Counted from the first letter of the stretch, positions 1-9,089 are shown. The stretch: DNA of 64,000 nt from Neotabrizicola shimadae (GCF_019623905.1 NZ_CP069370.1:3540001-3604000), one strand, 5' to 3'. Notes: generated by a model not told the origin, from the sequence alone. Numbers and translations are program-made.

Positions 1-115
1 TGCGGGCGAAGCCTTGTTCGCGCGCCCAGTGGCCGACTTCTGCCGCGCTGCCGGCGCCGAATTCGAAGCGGCGGGGTTGCCAGAGACGCAGGGGGCGGGC
101 GTAGTCGTTGGGCAT
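1..115 (-). CDS. iron-containing alcohol dehydrogenase, N-terminal fragment (runs off window)
   Basis: Only the first 38 codons are inside the window. The peptide begins MPNDYARPLRLWQPRRFEFG and continues with GAGSAAEVGHWAREQGFAR. A short strand, then a (F)G-x-G turn and a helix, is the usual start of iron-dependent alcohol dehydrogenases (Fe-ADH / glycerol dehydrogenase superfamily). The ATG (115-113) lies one base after the stop of the DapA-like gene, so it is the next gene of the same minus-strand operon. The metal-binding and most NAD-binding residues are outside the window, so the family call rests on the N-terminus only and the substrate cannot be inferred. Confidence 0.6.
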   Translation of the reverse strand, partial: MPNDYARPLRLWQPRRFEFGAGSAAEVGHWAREQGFAR

Positions 116-116
116 G

Positions 117-1028
117 TCACTCTCCACGCACGGTGCCGCCGATGGCGGCAAGCCGTGTCTTCAGGTCGGCACGTTCGGCGGCGGTCAGGGCCACCAGCGG
201 CGGGCGGGTGCGGTCCCAGCCGGGGTTGCCGTGCTGGAAGCCGACCATGGCCTTGATGGTGGGGATCTGGACGTAGGAATTGGACAGGGTGCGGAAAGCG
301 TTGATGCGCGCCTGCGCCTGTTCCACCGCCTCGGCCTGCGTCGGATCTGTCGCGCCGCGGAACACGGTGGCCAGGTCGCGGGCGACAAGGTTCGAGGTGG
401 CGGTGATGGACCCCGCGCCGCCCGCCTGCACCAGCGGCAGCAACAGCGGGTCAGCCCCGGCGAGGACAGCGAAGCCGGGGAAGCGGGCGACCATCGCGGT
501 CATGTTGTCGAGCTGCCCCGCGCTGTCCTTGATGCCCACGACGATGCCGGGGAAGGCGGTGACGAGCCTTTCGATCAGGTCATGCGACAGCGCGATGCCC
601 GAGACCTGGGGGATATGGTACAGCACGACGCGCAGGCGGTTGTCGCCGATGGCTTCGATGCTGCGGGCATAGGCGGCGAACAGCCCCTCGTCGCTGACGC
701 CCTTGTAATAGAAGGGCGGCAGCATCACGACGCGGCTGACGCCGCTGGCGAGCGCGTGGCGGGTGAGGTCCACGGTTTCGGGGATATTGGCGACGCCGGT
801 GCCGGGCATGAGCCTTTCGCCCGCGATGCCGGAGTTCAGCGCGGCTTCGAGGATCGTCTTGCGTTCGGCGGAAGAGAAGGAATTGGCCTCGCCCGTGGTG
901 CCCAGAAGCGCGATGCCGGTGCAGCCTTCTTCCAAGAGCCAGTGGCAATGCGCGGTGAAGGCGGGAAGGTCGGGCGACAGGTCGGCGCGGACCGGGGTGG
1001 CGGCGGCGCAGTAGACTCCGGAAATCAT
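117..1028 (-). CDS. DapA-family (dihydrodipicolinate synthase / N-acetylneuraminate lyase superfamily) aldolase
   Basis: A 303-residue class I aldolase-type TIM barrel, typical length for the family. Seen: the GTTGE loop (residues 43-47) that binds the keto-acid carboxylate, the conserved Tyr (about Y137, in LYHIP) and the Schiff-base Lys (about K167, in GIKDS). Members cleave or condense 2-keto acids; DapA itself, NanA-type lyases and sugar-acid aldolases all share these residues. Its start overlaps the stop of the PdxA-like gene by 4 bp, and an iron alcohol dehydrogenase follows. This catabolic operon behind a Dpp-type importer argues for a degradative aldolase rather than lysine biosynthesis. 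The exact substrate is unknown. Confidence 0.85.
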   Translation of the reverse strand: MISGVYCAAATPVRADLSPDLPAFTAHCHWLLEEGCTGIALLGTTGEANSFSSAERKTILEAALNSGIAGERLMPGTGVANIPETVDLTRHALASGVSRVVMLPPFYYKGVSDEGLFAAYARSIEAIGDNRLRVVLYHIPQVSGIALSHDLIERLVTAFPGIVVGIKDSAGQLDNMTAMVARFPGFAVLAGADPLLLPLVQAGGAGSITATSNLVARDLATVFRGATDPTQAEAVEQAQARINAFRTLSNSYVQIPTIKAMVGFQHGNPGWDRTRPPLVALTAAERADLKTRLAAIGGTVRGE

Positions 1029-1972
1029 GCGGGCGCTTTCGGGTGGGCGGCCAGCCGCGCGGCATAGGCCAGCGCGTGGTCGAGGTTGATGTTCTTGGCG
1101 ATACCCTTGCCCGCGATGTCGAAGGCCGTGCCGTGATCGACCGAGCAGCGGTCGATGGGCAGGCCGACCGAGACGTTCACGGCGGTGTCGAAGGCGACGA
1201 GCTTGATCGGGATGTGGCCCTGGTCGTGATACTGCGCGATGACGAGGTCGAAGGCGCCTTCATAGGCGCGGTGATAGACGGTGTCGGCGGGGACGGGGCC
1301 CACGGCATTGATGCCTTCGGCCCGGGCCTGTGCCACGGCGGGAGCGATATGGGCATCGTCTTCGGTGCCGAAGAGCCCGCCTTCGCCGCAATGCGGGTTG
1401 AGCCCGGCCACCGCGATGCGGGGCGTTTCCCCGAAGCGGCGGAAATGGGCGTGGCCCGCGCGGATGGTGGCAAGCACACGTTCGGTGGTGGCGCGGGCGA
1501 TGGCGTCCTTCAGCGAGACATGGGTGGAGACGTGGATCACGTTCAGCCGTTCCGAGGTGAGCAGCATGAACGAGGATTTCGAGCCGGTGAGGCTGGCCAG
1601 CATTCCGGTGTGGCCGTCGTAATGGTGGCCGGCGGCATTGAGCGCGGCCTTGTTGATGGGGGCGGTGGCGATGACGCTGATGCGGCCCGCCATCGCATCC
1701 TTCACCGCGGCTTCGATATAGCTGAAGCAGGCCTCGCCCCCGCGTGGATCGAGCTTGCCGAAGGGCATGGGCTCGCCGGGGATGGCGATGTTGTGGACAT
1801 CCAGCGCAGCGATGTCCAGCCCGGTGTTCAGGATCGCTTCGGCCGCGGCGAGGCTGGCGCGCGTGCCATAGACGCGGAAGCCCTGCCGTTCGGCCGCCGG
1901 CATGGCGGCGAGCGACTTGACGATGATCTCGGGTCCGACCCCGGCAGGGTCGCCCATGGTGATGCCGATCAT
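1025..1972 (-). CDS. PdxA-family 4-hydroxythreonine-4-phosphate dehydrogenase-like enzyme
   Basis: A 315-residue PdxA-family metal- and NAD-dependent oxidative decarboxylase. Seen: N-terminal [12 protein letters not shown], the GHTGM loop (about 120-124), and the family's metal-site histidines in [16 protein letters not shown] and [12 protein letters not shown]. PdxA proper makes the pyridoxal precursor. The PdxA2 branch oxidises 4-phospho-D-threonate or D-erythronate in catabolic operons. The tight operon context (4-bp overlaps with the DppF-like and DapA-like genes) favours a catabolic PdxA2-like role. No DUF1537 kinase, the usual PdxA2 partner, is visible in the window. Family confidence is high, substrate confidence low. 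Confidence 0.85.
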   Translation of the reverse strand: MIGITMGDPAGVGPEIIVKSLAAMPAAERQGFRVYGTRASLAAAEAILNTGLDIAALDVHNIAIPGEPMPFGKLDPRGGEACFSYIEAAVKDAMAGRISVIATAPINKAALNAAGHHYDGHTGMLASLTGSKSSFMLLTSERLNVIHVSTHVSLKDAIARATTERVLATIRAGHAHFRRFGETPRIAVAGLNPHCGEGGLFGTEDDAHIAPAVAQARAEGINAVGPVPADTVYHRAYEGAFDLVIAQYHDQGHIPIKLVAFDTAVNVSVGLPIDRCSVDHGTAFDIAGKGIAKNINLDHALAYAARLAAHPKAPA

Positions 1973-2967
1973 GAGCGGGCGTCCCAGGTGGTGGCTTCGG
2001 GGGAGGTGACGGCGTGGCAGGCGACGTGGTGGCCGGGGGCGACCTGCCGGAAGGGCGGGACGCTGGTGCGGCAGAGGTCGCGGGCCAACGGGCAGCGGGT
2101 GTGGAAGCGGCAGCCCTGCGGCGGGTTCAGGGGCGAGGGCACCTCGCCCTGGAGCACCTGGCGCTGGCGCGTGGACTGCGGCTTGGGTTCCGGCACGGCG
2201 GAAAGCAGCGCGCGGGTATAGGGGTGGAGCGGCCGGGCGAAGAGATCGGCCGAGGGCGCGAGTTCGGCGAGGCGGCCCAGGTACATGACGCCGACGCGGT
2301 CGGAGATGTGGCGCACGACGGCAAGGTCGTGGGCGATGAACAGGTAGGTGAGCTTGTACTTTTCCTGAAGGTCCAGAAGCAGGTTCAGGATCTGCGCCTG
2401 GACAGATACGTCGAGGGCCGAGATCGCCTCGTCGCAGACGATGAAGCGCGGCTCGCAGGCGAGCGCGCGGGCGATGGCGACACGCTGGCGCTGGCCGCCG
2501 GAGAGTTCATGCGGGTAGCGGCTGGCGAAGCGGGGGGTGAGGCCCACATCGGCCAGCAGGCGGTTCAGCCGGTCGGGGAGAGCGGCGCGGGTGGCGAGGC
2601 CGTGGAACAGGATGGGCTCTGCCAGCGCCTCGCCGATGGTCATGCGGGGGTTGAGGGTGGAATAGGGGTCCTGAAAGACGATCTGCAGGTCGCGGCGGAA
2701 GGGGCGCATGGCGTCTTCGCCGAGGCTCGCGATGTTCTGGCCCTTGTAGCGGACGGTGCCGGCGGTGGGGCGGTGCAGGTTCAGGATGCAGAAGCCGGTG
2801 GTGGACTTGCCGCAGCCGCTTTCGCCCACGAGGCTGAGGGTTTCGCCTTCCTCGACATCCAGCGTGAAGTCGTCGAGCGCGTGGACGGTGGCGCCGCGTT
2901 CACCGAAGGCGCCGAGGCGGAGGTCGAAGTGTTTCTGCAGGTTGCGGACTTCAAGCAGGGCGGTCAT
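1969..2967 (-). CDS. oligopeptide/dipeptide-type ABC importer ATP-binding protein (DppF/OppF-like)
   Basis: A 332-residue ATPase of the peptide/nickel importer class. Seen: Walker [10 protein letters not shown] (about 52-60), the Q-loop in [12 protein letters not shown], the signature [15 protein letters not shown], Walker [13 protein letters not shown], and a switch His in FIAHDLAVV. The C-terminal Cys-containing extension ([13 protein letters not shown]) is the oligopeptide_HPY domain that distinguishes Opp/Dpp ATPases and can bind an Fe-S cluster in some members. It pairs with the DppD-like ATPase encoded just upstream (4-bp overlap). The operon has PdxA- and DapA-like enzymes, so the substrate may not be a peptide. 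Confidence 0.9.
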   Translation of the reverse strand: MTALLEVRNLQKHFDLRLGAFGERGATVHALDDFTLDVEEGETLSLVGESGCGKSTTGFCILNLHRPTAGTVRYKGQNIASLGEDAMRPFRRDLQIVFQDPYSTLNPRMTIGEALAEPILFHGLATRAALPDRLNRLLADVGLTPRFASRYPHELSGGQRQRVAIARALACEPRFIVCDEAISALDVSVQAQILNLLLDLQEKYKLTYLFIAHDLAVVRHISDRVGVMYLGRLAELAPSADLFARPLHPYTRALLSAVPEPKPQSTRQRQVLQGEVPSPLNPPQGCRFHTRCPLARDLCRTSVPPFRQVAPGHHVACHAVTSPEATTWDARS

Positions 2968-3950
2968 GCGGCGGCCCTTTGTGCGGGCGGGCAGGCGACG
3001 CGGTGGCGCGGGTCGCTGCCGGGAACGGGGGCAAGGCGGGGGACGGCGGCGGAGCAGGCGGGCTCGGCCATGGCGCAGCGGGGGGCAAAGGGGCAGCCGG
3101 GCGGGCGGCGGCCGGGTTCGGGCGGGGTGCCGCCGATCGAGGCGAGGCGGGCCATCGGCTTGTCTTCCAGCGTGGGCAGCGAGGCGAGGAGGCCCCGGGT
3201 GTAGGGATGCGTCGGGCGGTCGAAGAGCGCGGCGACGGGGGCATCCTCGACCACGGTGCCGGCGTAAAGCACGGCGATGCGGTCGGCGAGGCCGGCGATG
3301 AGCGCAAGGTCGTGGGTGATCCAGACCACCGACATGTCGGAGCGGGATTTCAGGTCGCGCACCAGGTCCACGATCTGGGCCTGGATGGTGACATCGAGCG
3401 CGGTGGTGGGTTCGTCGGCGATGAGGAGCTTCGGGTCGCCGGCAAGGCCCATGGCGATCATCACGCGCTGGCGCATCCCGCCGGACAGTTCGTGCGGCCA
3501 GGCCATGAGCCTGTCGCGCGGGGAGGGGATGCCGACGAGCGCCAGGAGTTCGGCGGCGCGGTCCATCGCGGCGGGACGGGCCATGCCCTTTTGCCAGACC
3601 AGCGCCTCGACGATCTGGTCGCCGATGCGCATGACCGGGTTCAGGCTGGTCATCGGGTCCTGGAAGATGAAGCCGATCTGGCTGCCGCGGACCTTGCGCA
3701 AATCCTTGGCGCCCATCTTCAGCAGGTCGCGGCCGGCGAAGGTGGCCGAACCGCCGGTGGCGCGGATGCGGTTGGGCAGGAGGCCCACGAGCGACAGCAT
3801 GGTCAGCGATTTGCCGCAGCCGGATTCGCCCACGATGCCCAGGCTTTCGCCTTGGGCGAGCGTCAGGTCGATGCCGTCCACCACGCGGGCGGGGCCGTCC
3901 TCGCGGTCGATGTCGATGGTCAGGCCCTTGATGTCCAGAAGCGCGGTCAT
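2964..3950 (-). CDS. oligopeptide/dipeptide-type ABC importer ATP-binding protein (DppD/OppD-like)
   Basis: A 328-residue ATPase and the partner of the DppF-like subunit. Seen: Walker [10 protein letters not shown] (the last position is Leu instead of the usual Thr/Ser after Lys-Ser), Q-loop IFQDPMTSLNPV, signature LSGGMRQRVMIAMGL, Walker B LLIADEPTTALD, switch His in WITHDLAL, and a C-terminal HPY extension with cysteines (CPFAPRCAMAEPAC). It sits in the inner-membrane importer complex with the two permeases encoded upstream. Its start codon overlaps the DppC-like stop (TGA at 3949-3947) by 4 bp, so the subunits are probably translationally coupled. Confidence 0.9.
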   Translation of the reverse strand: MTALLDIKGLTIDIDREDGPARVVDGIDLTLAQGESLGIVGESGCGKSLTMLSLVGLLPNRIRATGGSATFAGRDLLKMGAKDLRKVRGSQIGFIFQDPMTSLNPVMRIGDQIVEALVWQKGMARPAAMDRAAELLALVGIPSPRDRLMAWPHELSGGMRQRVMIAMGLAGDPKLLIADEPTTALDVTIQAQIVDLVRDLKSRSDMSVVWITHDLALIAGLADRIAVLYAGTVVEDAPVAALFDRPTHPYTRGLLASLPTLEDKPMARLASIGGTPPEPGRRPPGCPFAPRCAMAEPACSAAVPRLAPVPGSDPRHRVACPPAQRAAA

Positions 3951-4897
3951 TTCTGGCCCTTCGGATTCAGCGCGTCGTTCAGGCCGTCACCAAGGAAGTT
4001 GAAGGCGACGGTGGCCACGGCCAGCACGGCGGCCGGTGCGACCAGGAGGTGCGGGTAGTTCGTCCAGACGCGCAGCCCGTCCGAGATCATGTTGCCCCAG
4101 GAGGGGATCGGGGGGTTCACGCCGACGCCGAGGAAGGAGAAGGCGCTTTCCAGCACCATGGCGGTGCCGAGACCGGCGCTGACCGCCACGATCAGCGGAC
4201 CCATGGCATTGGGCAGGACATAACGCATGAGGATGATGCGGTTGGTCAGGCCAAGCGCGCGGGCGGCAGTGACGTAAGGACGGTTGCGGATGGACAGGAC
4301 CTGCGCGCGCACCAGCCGGGCATAGGGCGGCCAGGTGATGAGCGCCATGGAGCCGAAGACCAGGAGGAAATCGACCAGCTCGGTGTTCCGCCAGATCGGA
4401 TTTTCGGTGGCCATGTAGCGCGCCTCCATCCACAGGCTGATCGGCTGTTTCAGCGAGGCGTTGATGACGACGACCAGCAGAAGCTGCGGCACGGACATGG
4501 TCATGTCGGTGACCCACATCATCCCCCTGTCGAAGGCGCCGCCGTAGAAGCCCGCGATGGCGCCAAGGATGACGCCGATCGCCACGGCGATGGCGGTCAC
4601 GGTAACGGCGACGATCAGCGCGGTGCGCGCGCCGTAGATGACGCGGGACAGGACATCGCGGCCAAGGTCATCGGTGCCCATCCAGTGGGCCCACGACGGC
4701 GAAAGGTTCCGGGCGTCGAGGTTCTGGCTGAGGAAATCGTAGGGCGTGATCCACGGCCCGAAGATCGCCACCAGCACCAGCACGGCAACGATGACAAGGC
4801 CCGCGACGGCCAGCCGGTTGCGGCGGAGCCGCTTCCAGGCGTTGCGCCAGAGGTTGGTGGGCTTTTCCTCGGCGGCGGCGAAGGGGGCGGCGGTCAT
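3947..4897 (-). CDS. DppC-type ABC importer permease
   Basis: A 316-residue inner-membrane permease of the DppC/OppC type. It has the N-terminal OppC_N segment (NLWRNAWKRLRRNRLAV then a hydrophobic helix), the typical HWMGTDDLGRDVLSRVIYGAR loop, and about six hydrophobic segments. The coupling (EAA) loop with the conserved Gly appears in TAARALGLTNRIILMRYVLPN. It would form the transport channel with the DppB-like protein. Its ATG shares one base with the DppB-like stop codon (TGATG arrangement at 4899-4895). Confidence 0.9.
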   Translation of the reverse strand: MTAAPFAAAEEKPTNLWRNAWKRLRRNRLAVAGLVIVAVLVLVAIFGPWITPYDFLSQNLDARNLSPSWAHWMGTDDLGRDVLSRVIYGARTALIVAVTVTAIAVAIGVILGAIAGFYGGAFDRGMMWVTDMTMSVPQLLLVVVINASLKQPISLWMEARYMATENPIWRNTELVDFLLVFGSMALITWPPYARLVRAQVLSIRNRPYVTAARALGLTNRIILMRYVLPNAMGPLIVAVSAGLGTAMVLESAFSFLGVGVNPPIPSWGNMISDGLRVWTNYPHLLVAPAAVLAVATVAFNFLGDGLNDALNPKGQK

Positions 4898-5853
4898 CAG
4901 CGGGCCTCCTTCATGCCGGTCGCGCGGGGGTCAAGCAGCGGATAAAGCAGGTCGACAAGCAGGTTCGAGGCCATGACAAGGAAGGAGCCGATTAGCGTGA
5001 CGGCAAGGATCACGGGATAGTCCGAGTTGATGAGCGCCTGCACCGTGAGGCGGCCGAGGCCCGGCAGGCCGAAGACCAGTTCCACGAAGATCGCCCCGTT
5101 GACGATGGTGATCATGATGAGGCCAAGCTGCGTGACCACCGGGGTCAGCACCGGGCGCAGGACGTGGCGCAGCGCCACGACATATTCGGGCACGCCCTTG
5201 GCGCGGGCGGTGCGGACGTAATCCTCGTGCAGCACCTCGATCACCGCGGCACGGGTCTGGCGCAGGATCAGCGCGATGGGCTGGAACGACAGGACGATGA
5301 GCGGAAGGATGATCTTGGCGCTGAACAGCCCGCCCCAGCCATAGGGCACCTGGCCCGAGGGCAGCACCATGAGCAGCGCCACCATGAGAAGGGGGCCGGC
5401 GACATAGGCCGGGATCGCCCAAAGAGCGACGGCAGTGCCGAGGATGGTGAAGTCCAGCCGGGAGTTCTGGCGCATCCCTGCGATCATTCCAAGCGGGATG
5501 GCGACAAGGGCGGTGACGATCACGGCGGCGAGACCAAGCTGGAAGCTGACGGGGGCGGCGGCCTTGATCATGGCCCAGACCGAGCGGCCCGAGGTGAGCG
5601 AATTGCCGAAATTGCCGTGCAGCAGGTTCCAGATGTAGCTGGCGAACTGCGCGAGGAACGGGCGGTTCAGCCCGGCCTGTTCGCGGATCGCCTCGATCTT
5701 GGCGGGATCATAGGCCACGTCGCCGGGGGCGCGCAGGAAGATCAGCTTGATCGGGTCGCCCGCGCCGTAGAAGGCCAGCGCATAGACGCCGAGCATCACG
5801 ATCAGCACGGACGGCACCCAGAGCACCAGTCGCTTGAGGATGTGCATCAGCAT
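4897..5853 (-). CDS. DppB-type ABC importer permease
   Basis: A 318-residue permease of the DppB/OppB type. The N-terminal hydrophobic helix (VLWVPSVLIVMLGVYALAF), the periplasmic segment with GLNRPFLAQFASYIWNLLHG, and the EAA coupling loop (DYVRTARAKGVPEYVVALRHVLR) are all diagnostic. Two start codons are possible: ATG 5853 (MLMHILKRL) and ATG 5847 (MHILKRL). Neither has a strong ribosome-binding site, so the upstream one is kept. The gene lies 77 bp after the binding-protein gene, and the gap holds a strong hairpin. Confidence 0.9.
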   Translation of the reverse strand: MLMHILKRLVLWVPSVLIVMLGVYALAFYGAGDPIKLIFLRAPGDVAYDPAKIEAIREQAGLNRPFLAQFASYIWNLLHGNFGNSLTSGRSVWAMIKAAAPVSFQLGLAAVIVTALVAIPLGMIAGMRQNSRLDFTILGTAVALWAIPAYVAGPLLMVALLMVLPSGQVPYGWGGLFSAKIILPLIVLSFQPIALILRQTRAAVIEVLHEDYVRTARAKGVPEYVVALRHVLRPVLTPVVTQLGLIMITIVNGAIFVELVFGLPGLGRLTVQALINSDYPVILAVTLIGSFLVMASNLLVDLLYPLLDPRATGMKEAR

Positions 5854-5884
5854 CGGCGTCGAGGTCCGGCGGTTGGAGAAAGAG

Positions 5885-5908
5885 GGGCGGGGCCGGTGGG
5901 CCCCGCCC
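5885..5908 (-). terminator. intercistronic GC hairpin after the solute-binding-protein gene
   Basis: A perfect 10-bp stem (GGGCGGGGCC / GGCCCCGCCC) with a 4-base loop lies between the stop of the binding-protein gene and the DppB-like start. The minus-strand downstream sequence is only mildly T-rich (TCTTTCTCC). It probably acts as a partial terminator or a 3'-end RNA stabiliser that raises binding-protein mRNA relative to the permease genes. The effect is inferred, the stem is seen. Confidence 0.65.
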
Positions 5909-5930
5909 GCATCATGTCATGGAACGAGGG

Positions 5931-7568
5931 TCAGTTGATCGAGATGCTCCAGGGCGCGACGATCTGCCAGTCGAGGTTCTTTTCCATGCCTGCGACATTG
6001 GCATTGGCCCAACGGCTCATGGTCTGGGCATACCAGGGGATGAACATGAAATCGTCGCGGAAGGCGCGCTGCGCCTCTTGCGCGAGCGCGATGCGGGCCG
6101 GGTCGTCGACCGGCTTGGCCAGCGCCTCGGCCACCTTGGCATCGACCGTGTCGTTCTTGTAGCCGCCCATCTTGCCTTGCGCATTGCCCGAGCCCGAGGC
6201 GATGGAACCGGCAAGGTAGGACGGCGCATCGGGAACGCGGGTGCCTACGTCATCGCGGAAGATCTGCACCGCGTTCTGGTCGGGGCCGGCGTACTGGTCT
6301 TGCTGGGGCTTCATGTCCACGGCGGTGATGCCGAGGTTCTGGCGCCACTGTTCGGCGATGTACTGCGCCGCCGCCTCGTTCGCGGGCGAGGAGATGCCGA
6401 CGAACATGATCTTCGGCAGCTTTTCCGGGCCGCCATAGCTCGACTCGGCCAGCAGAGCCTTCGCCTTTTCCGGATCGAAGGGATAGGGCACGAAGGCCGG
6501 GTCTTCCGCGCCGGGGACAGAGTTCATCACCGTGTCGGTCTTCTTGTGCGGGCCATCGGGGAAGGACGCCTTGATCAGGCCGTCGCGGTCCACCGCCAGG
6601 ATCAGCGCCTCGCGCACCTTGGGGTCGTCCATCGGCGCGCGGGTGGCGTTGAACCAGAAATGCTGGCTGGTCGGGATGGTGGGGCCGGCGGCGAAATCGG
6701 CGCCGAGGTCCTGCACCATGGTCGAGGTGACCAGTTCGGTATGGGCCTGGTATTCGCCCGACTTCAGCATCTGCGTCGCGGTGACGTTGTCTTCCACCGC
6801 GGTCAGTTCGATGCGCGCGAGCTTCGGCGCCGGGCCGAAGAAGTTGGGGTTCGGCACCCAGGCGACGGTGCCGGCGTCGAGATCGAGCGCCTCCATCATG
6901 AAGGGGCCCGAGGTCGCGCCGTTGGCGCCAAGGAACCAGTCGGGCACTTCGTTGCCATCGGCGCCACGGGCGACCGAGACCTTGACGATGGGCGCGATGT
7001 GGTTGCCCAGACGCTGGAAGAAGATCGGGTCCGGCCCGGAGAGCGTGACGGTGAGCGAGCCGTCGTCATTTGCGACCACGCCCGAGATGTCGGTGGCGGT
7101 GCCGTCCTTGACGGCGGCATAGCCCGCGACATTGGCAAGCACCTGGTCGATGCGCTGGTTCTTGGTGGCGGGCATCGCCGAAAGCTCCCAGCTTCCCTTC
7201 ACATCGGCGGCGGTGATGGCCGAACCGTCGGCGAATTTCGCGTCCGGGTTCAGTTTCAGCGTCCAGACGGTGAAATCGGCGTTGGGCGCCCATTCGGCGA
7301 TGACATAGGGCTGAATCTCGCCCTTGTCGTTGAAATACATCGGGCTGGCATTCCAGACCGAGTTCCAGCGATAGGGCACGCCGCCGCCGCGGAGCGGCGA
7401 CCAGTCCTGGTTGAAGGCGGGATTGATCGCCTTCAGCACCTGGCCCTCCTGGGCCATCACGATGCGGGCGCCCGAGCCGAAGGCGGTGGCCGCCACGACG
7501 GAGCCCAGGCCGAATTTCAAGACGCCGCGCCGGGTCAGGCCGGCGGTATCCCTGGTTGTGCGGTTCAT
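5931..7568 (-). CDS. Dpp-type periplasmic solute-binding protein with Tat signal (SBP_bac_5)
   Basis: A 545-residue family 5 extracellular solute-binding protein. The start chosen is ATG 7568, with GGGAGGGAACAC just upstream. A longer reading to 7634 has no such site. The N-terminus carries a twin-arginine motif (TRRGVLKFGLGS) before a hydrophobic stretch ending near ARIVMAQEG, so Tat export is likely. The body shows family 5 features (ADFTVWTLKLNPDAKFADGS; a late WYAQTMSRWANANV region). It delivers substrate to the DppBCDF-like complex encoded downstream. It is the first gene of the operon and is transcribed away from the BNR-repeat gene. The ligand is unknown. Confidence 0.9.
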   Translation of the reverse strand: MNRTTRDTAGLTRRGVLKFGLGSVVAATAFGSGARIVMAQEGQVLKAINPAFNQDWSPLRGGGVPYRWNSVWNASPMYFNDKGEIQPYVIAEWAPNADFTVWTLKLNPDAKFADGSAITAADVKGSWELSAMPATKNQRIDQVLANVAGYAAVKDGTATDISGVVANDDGSLTVTLSGPDPIFFQRLGNHIAPIVKVSVARGADGNEVPDWFLGANGATSGPFMMEALDLDAGTVAWVPNPNFFGPAPKLARIELTAVEDNVTATQMLKSGEYQAHTELVTSTMVQDLGADFAAGPTIPTSQHFWFNATRAPMDDPKVREALILAVDRDGLIKASFPDGPHKKTDTVMNSVPGAEDPAFVPYPFDPEKAKALLAESSYGGPEKLPKIMFVGISSPANEAAAQYIAEQWRQNLGITAVDMKPQQDQYAGPDQNAVQIFRDDVGTRVPDAPSYLAGSIASGSGNAQGKMGGYKNDTVDAKVAEALAKPVDDPARIALAQEAQRAFRDDFMFIPWYAQTMSRWANANVAGMEKNLDWQIVAPWSISIN

Positions 7569-7664
7569 GTGTTCCCTCCCGATCCTTGCGACCTGGCCAG
7601 CGCTGTATCGCGCCCCTCCGGCCCGGAGTCGCATCGGGAGAAAACAGACAACTAGGGGCTTGAT

Positions 7665-7817
7665 TTGTCAACTTGTTATTTCCAGTGAGGGGCTGTCAGG
7701 CTGGTTGTCAGGACGTGTTGGGGCGTGGACTCTATTTATAATATTGAAATAAAACAGTTTATGTTCTACTTCCGACTTCTCCCCCCGCAGGAATCGCTTG
7801 ACAAGCAAGTTGACAAG
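7665..7817. promoter_or_regulatory. divergent control region with mirrored CAAGTTGACAA sites
   Basis: The 288-bp gap between the binding-protein gene (minus) and the BNR gene (plus) is notably AT-rich in its middle. The 11-mer CAAGTTGACAA occurs at 7806-7816 on the plus strand and at 7675-7665 on the minus strand, so each divergent gene has one copy in the same orientation relative to itself. On the plus side TTGACAAG is repeated at 7798-7805 and 7810-7817 (12-bp period). The motif contains a consensus -35 (TTGACA), so these are either twin promoters or operators that overlap -35 boxes. No dedicated regulator gene is visible next to it. Confidence 0.5.
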
Positions 7818-7856
7818 TTGCGATCTGCATCGCGTCACCAGCGAAAGGCCCGCGCC

Positions 7857-9089
7857 ATGCCCCCCTTCCCCGACCGCGAACTGACCGCCGAAGAGATCGT
7901 GGCCGCGATGGATGGCCGGCTGCACGCGCAGGAGGACGGGCGGGCGGATGCCTTCCTGCCCTCGCCCGTGGTGCAGAACCATGCGGCGAACCTGGCGCTG
8001 TTGCCGGATGGCAGCCTGGCCTGTGTGTGGTTCGGCGGCACGATGGAGGGGATGGGGGATATCTCTGTCTGGTGTTCGGTGCTGGCGCCGGGGGCGGCGC
8101 AGTGGTCGCCTGCGCGGAAGCTGTCGGACGATCCGGGGCGGTCCGAGCAGAACCCGGTGCTGTTCACCGCGCCGGACGGGCGGCTGTGGCTGTTCCACAC
8201 CAGCCAGCCGGGCGGGCGGCAGGACGAATGCGAGATCGTCGCCCGGGTGTCGGACGGCGGGCTGGACGGGTTCGGCCCGCCGCGCCGGGTGGGCAGGTTC
8301 CGGGGCGTGTTCATCCGCCAGCCCCTCCGGATCGGGCCGCACGGCGAATGGCTGATGCCGGGGTTCCGCTGCATCACGCCGGCCGCGGGGCGCTGGACGG
8401 GCAGCGAGGACGATGCGGTGATGCTGGTGTCGCGCGATGGCGGCGAAAGCTGGGAGGCACGGGCGGTGCCGGGCAGCCTGGGCGCGGTGCACATGAACCC
8501 GGTGCCGGGCGGGGCAGGGGCGATGCCCGCCTTCTACCGCGACCGCTTTGCGCGGCAGGTGTTGCGCAGCCGGTCGGCGGATGGCGGGCTGACATGGACC
8601 GCGCCGGAACTGACCGAATTGCCGAACAACAATTCCTCGATCCAGGCGGTGCGTCTGGCCGACGGGCGCATCGCCATGGTGCTGAACCCGGTCAATGCCG
8701 CGATGTCGTCGGCCCGCCGCGCCTCGCTTTATGACGAGATCGAGGGCGAGGCGCCGGGCGAGGCTGCGCCCTCGGCCGCAGTCTGGGGCGTGCCGCGCGC
8801 ACCGATGATGCTGGCGGTGTCAGCCGACGATGGCGAGACCTTCCCGCTGCGTGTCGAGCTTGACAGGGGCACAGGCGCGGCGTTGTCGAACAACTCGCGA
8901 GAGGGGCTGAACCGCGAGTTGTCCTATCCGTCGATCCTGCAGGATCCCGAAGGCAACCTGCACATCGCCTACACCTACCACCGCCGCGCCATCCGGCATG
9001 TCAGGTTGGACCGGGGTTGGCTTGCGCGACAGCTGGGAGTGCAGGCGGCCAGGCCAGGTGCGGCGGGCCAAGCGGGTTCGGTTCCCTGA
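7857..9089 (+). CDS. BNR-repeat / sialidase-like six-bladed propeller protein
   Basis: A 410-residue protein from ATG 7857 (AAAGG about 9 bases upstream). An in-frame ATG at 7725 would add 44 residues of poor composition. Seen: several Asp-box-like repeats (VSRDGGESWEAR, SRSADGGLTWTAP, VSADDGETFPLR) and a FRIP-like early segment followed by WFGGTMEGMGDISVW. It belongs to the BNR_2 group of sialidase-fold proteins. There is no signal peptide, so it is probably cytoplasmic. It is divergent from the Dpp-type operon with DapA- and PdxA-like enzymes. A sialidase role is possible but unproven; many relatives are uncharacterised hydrolases or lyases. Its last 89 bp overlap the convergent regulator gene. 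Confidence 0.75.
   Translation: MPPFPDRELTAEEIVAAMDGRLHAQEDGRADAFLPSPVVQNHAANLALLPDGSLACVWFGGTMEGMGDISVWCSVLAPGAAQWSPARKLSDDPGRSEQNPVLFTAPDGRLWLFHTSQPGGRQDECEIVARVSDGGLDGFGPPRRVGRFRGVFIRQPLRIGPHGEWLMPGFRCITPAAGRWTGSEDDAVMLVSRDGGESWEARAVPGSLGAVHMNPVPGGAGAMPAFYRDRFARQVLRSRSADGGLTWTAPELTELPNNNSSIQAVRLADGRIAMVLNPVNAAMSSARRASLYDEIEGEAPGEAAPSAAVWGVPRAPMMLAVSADDGETFPLRVELDRGTGAALSNNSREGLNRELSYPSILQDPEGNLHIAYTYHRRAIRHVRLDRGWLARQLGVQAARPGAAGQAGSVP

Noticed and set aside
7857-9089. Firm call as an exo-alpha-sialidase
   Set aside because: Asp-box-like repeats and the fold are visible, but there is no signal peptide and no sialic-acid gene set in the window.
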